A stretch of 64,000 nt of DNA from CAVTWH01 sp963850915 (GCA_963850915.1 CAWKND010000013.1:111096-175095); one strand, 5' to 3'. Shown: positions 17,969 through 25,780, numbered from the stretch's first letter. Translations and numbers: made by a program. The notes: generated from the sequence alone by a model not told the origin.

Positions 17969-18168
17969 TCGCCGAGCCGGCGCAGCGCCTCCGCGTAGCG
18001 TGGCAACTCCTCGTCGAGCACCCCGTCCAGCAACTCGGCCCGGCTGTGCCCCTCGACGTACTCGCGGATCGCCTGCCGGGCCACGTCCTGCATGGACCGG
18101 CGCTCCAGCGCCGCCCGGCGGCGCAGCGCATCCGCCTCGTCGTCGGTCAGTCGCAGCGTCATCGGCAT
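17965..18168 (-). CDS. Ribbon-helix-helix antitoxin for the Doc-type toxin
   Basis: A 67-residue protein starting MPMTLRLTDDEADALRRRAA, a typical short beta-strand plus two helices of a MetJ/Arc-type DNA-binding antitoxin. The C-terminal tail (ELLDGVLDEELPRYAEALRRL) would wrap the toxin. The frame runs far upstream only as antisense to the neighbouring gene. ATG 18168 is chosen; ATG 18162 is an alternative. Confidence 0.82.
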   Translation of the reverse strand: MPMTLRLTDDEADALRRRAALERRSMQDVARQAIREYVEGHSRAELLDGVLDEELPRYAEALRRLGE

Positions 18169-18221
18169 GCGCTCAATGATACCGCCGGTGATACCGCGCT
18201 TCCTGCTCGTTTGTGGCCGGC

Positions 18222-20348
18222 TCAGTGCGCGGCGGCGAAGGCGGTACCGACGGCGGTGGCGGTCGGGCCACTCTTGTACAGCCCGGTGCTGTCCTTGGTG
18301 TCGCTGGCTGGGAGTGCGAACCAGGCATAGCGCTGCAGGTAGGACAGGCTGTCCAGCATGGCGATCGAGGCGGTGCAGAACGCGGCCTGCTGGGCCTGGG
18401 TCGGGAAGCGGGTACCGTTCGAGAAGTCGATCAGGGCGTACTCGGTGAGCCAGATCGGCTTGTGGTAACGGTTGTAGACCGCCTGGATGTAGGACTTCAA
18501 CTGGTTCACCGCGTTGGCAGTGACGAAGTCCCCGCCGTACCAGTGCAGCGTGATGAAGTCGACCCGGTAGCCCTTGGTCGCCGCCCCGCTCATGAACCGG
18601 TCCAGCCAGCCGCCCGCGGTGTCCCCGCCGTACGCCACCGACGGGCTGCCGAGCGTGAGCCCGGTCGCCATCAGCTGCGGCCACAGCGCGAGGGCCTGGT
18701 CAACCGTCATGTTCGCCTGGCCGCTCATGTCCGGCTCGTTGAAGCCGAGCAGGTACTTGCTGCCAGCCGCCTTGGCCTGGTTGAGCGATGAACTGGTGAC
18801 GCTGCCGCTGCCCCAGATCATCGGGACGAAATCAACACCCTTGGGGGTACTGACTCCACTGTGTCCGGTGGCCCAGGTGTAGTACCAGCGTGCACCGGAG
18901 TTGACGAGCGCCTGGTCGACGCCGGTGAAGCCCCACACGCTCACGCCCTTGCGGCTGGAGGTGGCCGGCGTGGCCGGTACCGCGGCGGCCTTGCTGCTCG
19001 GGCTCAGGCTCGGACTCGGGGACGCCGACGGGCTGGCCGAAGTCAGGCTGGGTGACGGGCTGGCCGCGATGCGGGTACCCGTCGGCTCCGGTCCCCCGGC
19101 GTTCGCCGGCTCCGGCGCCTGATTCAGGCTGACCACGACGATGGCCGCGGTGATCACAGTGGCCACCACGCCGGCCACGCCCAGCGCACCCGACCAGCCG
19201 CCGAACAGGCCACCGGCCGCCGTCTTGGTGGCAACAGCCTTGGCAGCAACCGTCTTGGTGGCAACCGTCTTGCCGCCGACCGCCTTCGCCGAGGCCGCGT
19301 GCGCGCCACCTGTGGTACCGCCATCGGTCGGCACGGCTGGCTGGCCACCGCCCACCGAGTGCACCCCGCCACCCGGGTGCCCGCCGCTGCCTGGGTGCCC
19401 GGTGCCCGGCTGACCTCCACCTGAGTGGCCCCCGCCGGGTTGGCCGCCCCCAGGTTGGCCACTACCGGGCTGGCCGCCTCCGCCGGGCTGGCCGCCTCCG
19501 CCGGGCTGGCCGCTGCTCCCGAGGTGGCCGCCGCCGAGGCCGGTACCGCCGCCGGTGATCTTCCCGGTCAGTGCCGCGGGTACCGGCACCAGCGCCGCGC
19601 CGGCCAGCAGCCGCTCCATCGGCAGCAGGCCGAAGGTACGCCGGTCGCACAGTGCACACTCCCGAACGTGTCGGGCGAATCGCTTGCGCCACAACGGACT
19701 CGGCTCGCCGTCCCAGGTACGTACCGCAGCCGCCAGGTCGGGACAGCGCGGCTGCGCCCGCAGCGCCCGTACCACCGCCCGCGCCGCGCTCATCTGCTCC
19801 TTCATCCGGTTGACCTTGACCGCCGCATGCTGGGTGGACAGCTCCAGTGCGTGTGCGAGGTCAGCCCGGCCGAGCGCCCCGGCCTCCTCCAGCCACCACA
19901 GTGCGAGCAGCGAACGGTCGTCGGCATCCAGCCACCGGGTCGCCTCGGCAACCTCGCGGCGCTGGTCGGTCAGGCCGAGCCGCAGGATGGTCAGCTCGGC
20001 GAAGTCCATGGTGTGGGCGGGTACCTCATTGGCGTCATCCAGGTCGGTGTTGCGGCGCAGCGCCGCGTACCGGCGGTTCTCCTGGTCGCGTACCTGCCGC
20101 ACGGTGATCGCCACCAGCCAGGACCGGAACGCGTACGGGTCACGGAGTTCGGAGAGGTGCCGGACCATCCGTAGCAGCGTCTCCTGCACCACATCGTCGG
20201 TGTCCGCGTGCCCGTTGAGGGCGCGGCCGACGATGTTGTACACCAGCGGCAGCGAGTCGGCGACCAGCGCGTCCAGTGCCCGCGGATCGCCGTCGCGGGC
20301 GGCGAGCACGAGGGCACTGTCGGGTCCGCCGCGACCTGCTGGATCCAT
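18222..20348 (-). CDS. Membrane-spanning ECF sigma factor fused to zinc anti-sigma motif and extracellular GH128-like glycosidase
   Basis: One 708-residue polypeptide with this order. Residues about 10-95 are sigma region 2 (DTDDVVQETLLRMVRHLSEL), and 120-195 resemble region 4. H227, C231 and C234 form HVRECALC, the HxxxCxxC motif of zinc anti-sigma domains. About 265-345 is a Gly/Gln/Pro repeat linker, 387-407 a membrane helix, and 425-465 a Ser/Pro linker. A glycosidase core of about 240 residues follows (GVSVWGFTG, LLGFNEPDMS, ITLHWYGGDF, IWLTEYA) resembling GH128 beta-1,3-glucanases; E538 and E636 fit acid/base and nucleophile. ATG 20348 follows GGAGG at good spacing, better than GTG 20372. 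Sensing of an extracellular glycan with proteolytic release of the sigma part is inferred. Fused membrane ECF groups are known, so the plan may not be unique. Confidence 0.9.
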   Translation of the reverse strand: MDPAGRGGPDSALVLAARDGDPRALDALVADSLPLVYNIVGRALNGHADTDDVVQETLLRMVRHLSELRDPYAFRSWLVAITVRQVRDQENRRYAALRRNTDLDDANEVPAHTMDFAELTILRLGLTDQRREVAEATRWLDADDRSLLALWWLEEAGALGRADLAHALELSTQHAAVKVNRMKEQMSAARAVVRALRAQPRCPDLAAAVRTWDGEPSPLWRKRFARHVRECALCDRRTFGLLPMERLLAGAALVPVPAALTGKITGGGTGLGGGHLGSSGQPGGGGQPGGGGQPGSGQPGGGQPGGGHSGGGQPGTGHPGSGGHPGGGVHSVGGGQPAVPTDGGTTGGAHAASAKAVGGKTVATKTVAAKAVATKTAAGGLFGGWSGALGVAGVVATVITAAIVVVSLNQAPEPANAGGPEPTGTRIAASPSPSLTSASPSASPSPSLSPSSKAAAVPATPATSSRKGVSVWGFTGVDQALVNSGARWYYTWATGHSGVSTPKGVDFVPMIWGSGSVTSSSLNQAKAAGSKYLLGFNEPDMSGQANMTVDQALALWPQLMATGLTLGSPSVAYGGDTAGGWLDRFMSGAATKGYRVDFITLHWYGGDFVTANAVNQLKSYIQAVYNRYHKPIWLTEYALIDFSNGTRFPTQAQQAAFCTASIAMLDSLSYLQRYAWFALPASDTKDSTGLYKSGPTATAVGTAFAAAH

Positions 20349-20696
20349 GAGGTGTTCCTCCCCTTCGGGCACGTACGCTACCCGGCCGACGCAGCCGGAT
20401 AGCCGTCACTGGATGGGAGACCCCGTGCTGACCTGGGGATTACAGAAAACCGCTGGGCCCCTCGGTCGCCGTTGCCGCGCCTGACGCCGCGCACCGCGCA
20501 CCGCGTCCGGCACGCCGGATGCCGGGCATCGGGTGCCGGGCGTCGCGTGCCGGGTGCTGGGCGTCGCGTGCCGGGTGCTGGGCGTCGCGTGCCGGGTGCT
20601 GGGCGTCGCGTGCCGGGTGCTGGGCACCGGGTGGCCGAGTGCCTGGCATCGGGCGCCGGGCGCCACGTTGCGCTGGGCCGGCGACCAGCACGCCCC
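20349..20696. other. Gene-free stretch with minisatellite
   Basis: About 350 bp between two same-strand genes. It holds the promoter region of the sigma-glycosidase gene and a block of GC-rich repeats around 20500-20640. No coding sequence could be supported. Confidence 0.6.
20540..20623. repeat. 21-bp minisatellite, four perfect copies
   Basis: The 21-bp unit begins GCGTCGCGTG and ends CCGGGTGCTGG. Four perfect head-to-tail copies start at 20540, 20561, 20582 and 20603. Degenerate copies (GCATCGGGTGCCGGGC-like) extend both sides to about 20500 and 20655. The block is non-coding as far as can be seen. Confidence 0.92.
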
Positions 20697-21782
20697 CTAG
20701 CTCGGCGGGCCGAGGGAGCGCCACGGTTCGGGGGGATCGCTGGCGAAGAACCGGAGCAGTTCGAGAATCCGGCTGGGCGGCGGCGCCGTCCAGTGCCGGG
20801 CGCCGGGCCGAGGCTGAGAATCGACGAGCCGAGCCAGTGCCCAATCCAGGTGGTACCCGAGGATGCGCGCCTCCCAGTTGCCTGCCGGCGCATGAGTCCG
20901 GTAGCCGCGCAGCACCGGTACCACGTCTGCGAGCCGGAGCTTGGCGAACTCGACAGCCGGGTCGCCCCAGCCCGCGTCGCCCCAGTCCACCACTCCCTCG
21001 AGTGCTCCGGTGGCCGGATCCACCAGGATGTTCTGGGCCGCGATGTCGCCGTGGACGAGTACCTCGGGGTCACCACCGGGCAGCTCGTCGGCGAGCCGTC
21101 CGGTCCAGCGCCGCAGCCAGCGGGCAGTCTGCGGATCGAGGTAGCCGTCGCCGGCCAGCAGCGTGATCCGATTTAGGGGATCGCCCGGGGTGAAGTGCGG
21201 CAGCCCTGCGAGCCGATCCGGCGCTCCGGCTGGTTGCTGGGCCACCCCGACGCTCCGACCCGGCCCGATGCCTAACCTCTGCGGTGGTGTGTGCGGCGGT
21301 CCGTGGAGTGCGGTCGGCGTGATCCCGTGCAGGTGGGCGAGGTCGCGGCCCAGTTCGACGAGGATCGACTCCCGCCAACCGCCCGACAGGTTGTGGGCTT
21401 GCCCGAGCTGACCTTGGTCGAGCGGGGCTTGGGCGAGCGGGGCTTGGGCGAGCGGGGCCTGGTCGAGCTGGGCCAGGTCGGTGCCGGCCAGTCGGCGGGT
21501 GATCAGCCATGGCCGGTCGGTCAGCGTGTGGTCGTCACCAGAATCGAGGATCTCGGGGGTACGGACGCCGACTTCGCGCGCGAGCGGTACCACGGCGGCC
21601 TCGGTGCGCAGGTCGGCCGCGAACTGTGCGCCCGGGCGGGCGATGCGCAGAAACAGCGCCTCCCCGAGCAGGTAGGCGTGACTGGCCTCGCCGCCGGGTA
21701 CGGGGACGACCTGCTCGGGTGCGATGCCGTGGCGGGCGGCGATGGCCGCGGGTATCCCACGATCGGGAGCCGTCACGGCCAC
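20697..21782 (-). CDS. Aminoglycoside phosphotransferase-family kinase
   Basis: A 361-residue APH-fold protein. The catalytic loop VLVHGDIAAQNILVD (about 258-272) and the metal-binding DWGDAGWGDP (about 283-292) are intact, with PGGEASHAYLLG near the N-terminus. These kinases phosphorylate small molecules; resistance is only one of many roles, so no drug is implied. Residues about 100-125 are a Gln-Ala-Pro-Leu insert made by a 15-bp tandem repeat, which departs from the family. The start is GTG 21782, with GTG 21776 as alternative. It lies 19 bp after the bL36 gene on the same strand. Confidence 0.82.
   Translation of the reverse strand: MAVTAPDRGIPAAIAARHGIAPEQVVPVPGGEASHAYLLGEALFLRIARPGAQFAADLRTEAAVVPLAREVGVRTPEILDSGDDHTLTDRPWLITRRLAGTDLAQLDQAPLAQAPLAQAPLDQGQLGQAHNLSGGWRESILVELGRDLAHLHGITPTALHGPPHTPPQRLGIGPGRSVGVAQQPAGAPDRLAGLPHFTPGDPLNRITLLAGDGYLDPQTARWLRRWTGRLADELPGGDPEVLVHGDIAAQNILVDPATGALEGVVDWGDAGWGDPAVEFAKLRLADVVPVLRGYRTHAPAGNWEARILGYHLDWALARLVDSQPRPGARHWTAPPPSRILELLRFFASDPPEPWRSLGPPS
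21406..21480. repeat. Five 15-bp tandem repeats inside the phosphotransferase gene
   Basis: Units of 15 bp from 21406 to 21480; the central two (AGCGGGGCTTGGGCG) are identical and the outer ones differ by a few bases. The length is a multiple of three, so they add five-residue blocks (Q-A-P-L-A/D) without breaking the frame. Confidence 0.88.
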
Positions 21783-21801
21783 CGCCCGCCAACCGGCCGG
21801 G

Positions 21802-21924
21802 TCAGCCCTGGCGGGCGTTCCAGCGCCGGTTCAGCTTGTTGATCACGAGAATCTTCCCGTCGCGGCGCACCACCACCGAGCCGGGGCGGTTCTTCAGCGA
21901 CCGGACAGAACTGCGTACCTTCAT
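21802..21924 (-). CDS. rpmJ: Ribosomal protein bL36, cysteine-free variant
   Basis: A 40-residue basic protein: MKVRSSVRSLKNRPGSVVVR, then RRDGKILVINKLNRRWNARQG-like sequence to the stop. This is the alternative (zinc-independent) bL36 of the large ribosomal subunit: the four zinc ligands of the usual 37-residue form are absent. The ATG at 21924 follows AGGGAG. In several bacteria the paralogue is induced on zinc starvation under Zur; no convincing Zur box was seen in the short upstream region. The zinc-type copy is presumably elsewhere in the genome. Confidence 0.93.
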   Translation of the reverse strand: MKVRSSVRSLKNRPGSVVVRRDGKILVINKLNRRWNARQG

Positions 21925-22004
21925 CTCGCCACTCCCTCTGCCGGATACCCTCCAGGGGTACCGTCGCCAGCAGAACGCCCTGCCCTCCGGCGGTATTCCG
22001 CACC

Positions 22005-23342
22005 TCAGCCCGCCCCCACAAGATCCGGACCGGCCTCGTCGCCCTGTGCCCGTTCGCGCAGTACCGCCTGCTCACGGACGTTGGTGGTGAGCGCCAGTGC
22101 CCGACTGAACTCGGCACGCGCCTCCGCGTGCCGGCCCAGCCGGTCGAGCAGGTCGCCCCGCACGCTGGCCACCCGGTGGTACCCGGCCAGCGCCGGCTGT
22201 CCGGCGAGCGCGTCAACCAGGCGGAGCCCCTCGGCCGGCCCGAAGGCCATCCCGACGGCGACGGCCCGGTTCAGCTCGACGACCGGCGACGGAGCGATGG
22301 TGCCGAGCGTCTCGTAGAGGGTGGCGATGGCCGGCCAGTCGGTCTCCGCGGCCGACCGGGCCTGTGCGTGACACGCGGCGATGGCCGCCTGCAGTACGTA
22401 CGGGCCGGCCGGGCGGCCGAGCTGGCGGGCGCGCAGCAGGGCAGTGAAGCCACGCCGGATGAGCAGCGGATCCCACCGGCCCCGGTTCTGTTCGAGCAGC
22501 GGGATCGGGTGGCCGTCCCGGTCGACCCGGGCACGGGTGCGTGACGCCTGGATCTCCATGAGCGCGACCAGCCCGTGCACCTCCGGCTCTTCGGGCGCCA
22601 GTTCGGCGAGGAGCCGGCCCAGTCGCAGCGCCTCCTGGCACAGCTCCGGGCGTAGCCAGTCGTCGCCCGCCGTGGCCGCGTACCCCTCATTGAAGATCAG
22701 GTAGACAACCGCCAGTACGGCGGCGAGCCGCTCCGACCGCTCGGCGGGTGGCGGCAGCTCGAACGGCACCTGCTTCTCCGCCAGCGTCCGCTTGGCTCGG
22801 ACGATGCGCTGTGCCACCGCCGCCTCGGCCGCCAGCCACGCCCGGGCGATCTCCTCGGTGGTGAGACCGCCGAGCAGGCGCAGCGCCAGCGCGACCTGAG
22901 ACTGCTGGGGCAGTACCGGATGGCAGCTGATGAAGATCAGCCGGAGCAGGTCGTCACCGATCTCGTCCGGCTCGAGTACCGCGTCGAACTCGGCTACCCC
23001 GTTGAAGAGCTCGCTGCGCTGGCGGTCGGCGTACTCGTGTCCGAGCTGCCCGAGCTTGCGCTCCAGTACGTCGTTGCGGCGCAGCCGGTCGATGGCCCGA
23101 TGCTTGGCGGTGAGCATCAGCCAGCCACCCGGGTTGTCCGGGATCCCCGATGTCGGCCACTGCTCCACCGCGGTCACCAGTGCGTCCTGGGCCAACTCCT
23201 CAGCCAGCCCGACGTCGCGTACCAGCCGGGTCAGCCCGGCGATGAGGCGCGCGGACTCCAGCCGCCACACCGCCTCGATCGCGGCGTGCACGTCGGTACC
23301 GCTGCGCAGGTCGGCCGGGCGTACCGCGTCAGGCTGCGTCAC
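22005..23342 (-). CDS. ECF42-type RNA polymerase sigma factor
   Basis: A 445-residue ECF sigma factor with a long C-terminal extension. Region 2 (ARLIAGLTRLVRDVGLAEELAQDALVTAVEQWP, then GGWLMLTAKHRAIDRLRR) and region 4 (LALRLLGGLTTEEIARAWLAAEAAVAQRIVRAKRTL) precede a TPR-like helical domain (FNEGYAA ... LCQEALRLGRLLAELAPEEPEVHGLVALMEIQASR). This is the ECF42 plan, which lacks an anti-sigma factor and is linked to YCII/DGPF proteins. GTG 23342 lies 10 bp after the YCII stop with TGAGG before it; the longer GTG 23396 would overlap that gene. Confidence 0.92.
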   Translation of the reverse strand: MTQPDAVRPADLRSGTDVHAAIEAVWRLESARLIAGLTRLVRDVGLAEELAQDALVTAVEQWPTSGIPDNPGGWLMLTAKHRAIDRLRRNDVLERKLGQLGHEYADRQRSELFNGVAEFDAVLEPDEIGDDLLRLIFISCHPVLPQQSQVALALRLLGGLTTEEIARAWLAAEAAVAQRIVRAKRTLAEKQVPFELPPPAERSERLAAVLAVVYLIFNEGYAATAGDDWLRPELCQEALRLGRLLAELAPEEPEVHGLVALMEIQASRTRARVDRDGHPIPLLEQNRGRWDPLLIRRGFTALLRARQLGRPAGPYVLQAAIAACHAQARSAAETDWPAIATLYETLGTIAPSPVVELNRAVAVGMAFGPAEGLRLVDALAGQPALAGYHRVASVRGDLLDRLGRHAEARAEFSRALALTTNVREQAVLRERAQGDEAGPDLVGAG

Positions 23343-23352
23343 CGGGGTGGCC

Positions 23353-23685
23353 TCAGGAGTCGTCCGGGCCGTAGACCTGGCGGATGTCACCCTCACCGTC
23401 GCCGATCAGCTGCCAGAAGCGCCTGGACAACTCGATCGCCTCCGCCTGGGAGCGCACCTCCAGCAGGGCGAAGCTGACGATGGTCTCCTTGGCCTCGGCG
23501 TAGGGGCCGTCGGTCAGGGTCATCTGGCCACCCGAGGCGACCACGTGGGTACCCTTCGGGTCCAGTCCGCCGGTTGCCAGCAGTACCCCCGCTTTGGTCA
23601 GCTCTTCGATGTAGCGCCCCATCTCGGCGAACAGCTCCTGGTCCGGTGGGCTGCCCCCACCGTTGAGCGTCATCAGGAAACGCAT
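23353..23685 (-). CDS. YCII/DGPF-domain protein paired with ECF42
   Basis: A 110-residue YCII-related (DGPF) protein: MRFLMTLNGGG ... MTLTDGPYAEAKETIVSFALLEVRSQAEAIELSRR. The DGPY variant of the DGPF motif lies near residue 65. Its function is undetermined; it is the standard genomic partner of ECF42 sigma factors. The ATG at 23685 is preceded by GGAGGGAGCGAGG. Confidence 0.92.
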   Translation of the reverse strand: MRFLMTLNGGGSPPDQELFAEMGRYIEELTKAGVLLATGGLDPKGTHVVASGGQMTLTDGPYAEAKETIVSFALLEVRSQAEAIELSRRFWQLIGDGEGDIRQVYGPDDS

Positions 23686-23921
23686 CCTCGCTCCCTCCTC
23701 GATCTGTGCCTGGGCACAGCCTGCCGCACGCGGCCCACCCGGTCGACCCACATCCGACCGTGCCGCCACCCGCATCGAATCCTGAAGGATTTTCCCGGCA
23801 AGAACCCTCAAAAGCAGTCCGGCCAAAAATACTCACGGATCTTGTCGATCCAGGCCGTGGCGGTTCGCTGCACCAGTAGCGGGGCCGCGCGACCGGCCGG
23901 CCCGGACCTGAGGAGAAGACC

Positions 23922-25742
23922 ATGCGGAAGATCATTGTTGGCGAGTTCATCTCCCTCGACGGCGTCGTGGAGGCGCCCGAGACCTGGCACTTTCCGTACC
24001 TCAACGAGCAGATGATGGCCGCCATCTGGGCGCTCAGCGCGCGGGCCGACACGATGCTGCTGGGGCGGGTGACGTTCCAGAGCTTCGCCGGGGCGTTCGG
24101 CCAGGCGCCCGCGGACGACCCGGTCGCCAGCCAGATGAACAAGCCGCTCAAGGTGGTCGTCTCGGCCACCCTGACCGAGCTGGGTTGGAAGAACTCCACG
24201 CTGCTGCCGCCCGGCGACGTGGCCGCCCAGGTCGCGCGCCTCAAGGCGGAGCCCGGCGGCGACATCCTGGTCACCGGGAGCACCACACTGGTACGCACGC
24301 TGCTGCGCGCCGGGCTGGTGGACGAGCTGAGCCTGCTGGTCCACCCCATCCTGGTGGGTACCGGCGGCCGGCTGTTCGAGGACGGCGACCCGCGGGTACC
24401 GCTCACGCTCGTCGAGTCCACCGTGTTCAGCACCGGCGTGGTGAACCAGGTCTACGCCGATCGTCTGACCAGTCGACGGGCGGTCCCGTTCGCGCGGAAG
24501 GCAGCGGGCCGCCCGTCGACAGCGTTCGTACACGTGTGCGAAGATGCTGGTATGCGGGCCGAAGCCGCGATCCTGCACGCCGACCTCGACGCCTTCTACG
24601 CCTCCGTTGAGCAGCGCGACCATCCGTGGCTGCGCGGCCGGCCGGTGATCGTCGGCGGCGGCGTGGTCCTCGCCGCGAGCTACGAGGCCAAGCGTCGCGG
24701 TGTCCGGACCGCGATGGGCGGCCGGGAGGCCCGCGCACTCTGCCCCGACGCGGTGGTGATGCCGCCCCGGATGTCGGCCTACTCGGCCGCCAGCAAGGCC
24801 GTCTTCGAAGTCTTCCGGGACACCACGCCGCTGGTTGAAGGGGTCTCCATCGACGAGGCATTCCTCGACGTCAGTGGGCTACACCGGATCAGCGGTACGC
24901 CGACCGAGATCGCCATCCGGCTGCGCCGCGAGGTGCTGCGGCGGGTCGGACTGCCGATCACGGTGGGGGCCGCGCGCACCAAGTTCCTCGCCAAGGTGGC
25001 CAGCCGGGTGGCCAAGCCGGACGGGCTGCTGGTCGTCGAGCCGGACGGCGAGCTGGCCTTCCTACATCCGCTGCCGGTCCAGCTGCTCTGGGGGGTCGGT
25101 CCGGTGACCGCCGGCAAGCTGCACGAGCGGGGCATCCGCACGGTGGGGCAGGTGGCCCGGGTCGGCGAGCCGGCGCTGGTCTCGATGCTCGGCCCCGGCG
25201 CCGGCCGGCACCTGCACGCGCTCGCGCACAACCAGGACCCGCGCCCGGTACACGTCGGCAAGCGCCGGGGCTCGATCGGCTCGCAGCGGGCGCTCGGCCG
25301 CGGACCGCACCGGCCGGAGGAGATCGACGCCACGCTGGCCGGCCTGGTCGACCGGGTGACCCGGCGGATGCGGGCGGCCGGACGGCCAGGGCGCACCGTG
25401 GTACTGCGGCTGCGCTTCGCCGACTTCAGCCGGGCCACCCGCTCGCGTACGCTGCTGCGCGCCACGGTGCAGACGCAGACGATCCTGGACACCGCGCGCG
25501 GTCTGCTGGTCGCCGCCCGGCCGCTGATCGAGCAGCAGGGCATCACGCTGGTCGGCATCGCCGTCGGCAACCTGGGCGACAACCGCTTCCTGCAGCAGGA
25601 GCTGCCGTTCGATCCACGGGACACGGGTGAACTCGACGCCGCCCTGGACGCGGTACGCGACCGGTACGGGTCGGCCTCGCTCACCCGTGCGGTACTGCTC
25701 GGCCGCGATCCCGGGCTGACGGTTCCGATGCTGCCCGACTGA
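23922..25742 (+). CDS. In-frame fusion: RibD/DHFR-like reductase domain + DNA polymerase IV
   Basis: One uninterrupted 606-codon frame. Residues 1 to about 185 are a dihydrofolate reductase-like RibD C-terminal domain (MRKIIVGEFISLDGVVEAP, LLGRVTFQSFAG, DILVTGSTTLVRTLLRAGLVDEL, GTGGRLFEDG). A basic linker of about 25 residues follows, then a complete Y-family polymerase from residue 211. Such reductase proteins normally stop near residue 185. No stop occurs in frame, although a TGA in another frame sits at 24466-24468, where a one-base change would end the domain. A LexA-like palindrome just before the polymerase ATG suggests separate expression of dinB. Whether the fused protein is made is unresolved. 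Confidence 0.6.
   Translation: MRKIIVGEFISLDGVVEAPETWHFPYLNEQMMAAIWALSARADTMLLGRVTFQSFAGAFGQAPADDPVASQMNKPLKVVVSATLTELGWKNSTLLPPGDVAAQVARLKAEPGGDILVTGSTTLVRTLLRAGLVDELSLLVHPILVGTGGRLFEDGDPRVPLTLVESTVFSTGVVNQVYADRLTSRRAVPFARKAAGRPSTAFVHVCEDAGMRAEAAILHADLDAFYASVEQRDHPWLRGRPVIVGGGVVLAASYEAKRRGVRTAMGGREARALCPDAVVMPPRMSAYSAASKAVFEVFRDTTPLVEGVSIDEAFLDVSGLHRISGTPTEIAIRLRREVLRRVGLPITVGAARTKFLAKVASRVAKPDGLLVVEPDGELAFLHPLPVQLLWGVGPVTAGKLHERGIRTVGQVARVGEPALVSMLGPGAGRHLHALAHNQDPRPVHVGKRRGSIGSQRALGRGPHRPEEIDATLAGLVDRVTRRMRAAGRPGRTVVLRLRFADFSRATRSRTLLRATVQTQTILDTARGLLVAARPLIEQQGITLVGIAVGNLGDNRFLQQELPFDPRDTGELDAALDAVRDRYGSASLTRAVLLGRDPGLTVPMLPD
24525..24542. promoter_or_regulatory. LexA-like palindrome just upstream of dinB
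   Basis: TTCGTACACGTGTGCGAA is an 18-bp inverted repeat with 8 of 9 pairs matching, ending 9 bp before the polymerase ATG. Its core (TCG-ACAC-TGT-GA) resembles the mycobacterial SOS box TCGAACACATGTTTGA at 12 of 16 positions. It lies inside the fused reading frame. LexA control of a Y-family polymerase would be typical. Confidence 0.5.
24552..25742 (+). CDS. dinB: DNA polymerase IV (internal start of the fused frame)
   Basis: 396 residues from the internal ATG. Visible are ILHADLDAFYASVEQ (first metal-binding Asp), RGVRTAMGG, VSIDEAFLDVSG (catalytic Asp-Glu), a helix-hairpin-helix region (LLWGVGPVTAGKLHERGIRTVGQVA) and the little-finger domain. The near-terminal QQELPF is a beta-clamp binding motif. 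The enzyme does error-prone translesion synthesis. It is complete without the upstream reductase domain, and homologues begin here, so this is the likelier functional product; the ribosome binding site is weak. Confidence 0.85.
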   Translation: MRAEAAILHADLDAFYASVEQRDHPWLRGRPVIVGGGVVLAASYEAKRRGVRTAMGGREARALCPDAVVMPPRMSAYSAASKAVFEVFRDTTPLVEGVSIDEAFLDVSGLHRISGTPTEIAIRLRREVLRRVGLPITVGAARTKFLAKVASRVAKPDGLLVVEPDGELAFLHPLPVQLLWGVGPVTAGKLHERGIRTVGQVARVGEPALVSMLGPGAGRHLHALAHNQDPRPVHVGKRRGSIGSQRALGRGPHRPEEIDATLAGLVDRVTRRMRAAGRPGRTVVLRLRFADFSRATRSRTLLRATVQTQTILDTARGLLVAARPLIEQQGITLVGIAVGNLGDNRFLQQELPFDPRDTGELDAALDAVRDRYGSASLTRAVLLGRDPGLTVPMLPD

Positions 25743-25744
25743 TC

Positions 25745-25780
25745 CCCGGCCGGCTGAGCACCAGCTGAGTACCGGCCGGG
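25745..25780. terminator. Possible terminator after dinB
   Basis: A 9-bp perfect inverted repeat (CCCGGCCGG with CCGGCCGGG) around an 18-base loop starting three bases after the stop. The loop contains an 11-bp imperfect direct repeat (GCTGAGYACC). Confidence 0.5.

Noticed and set aside
20519..20650. Direct repeats considered as a CRISPR array
   Set aside because: Units are contiguous without unique spacers and no cas gene is nearby; it is a minisatellite.
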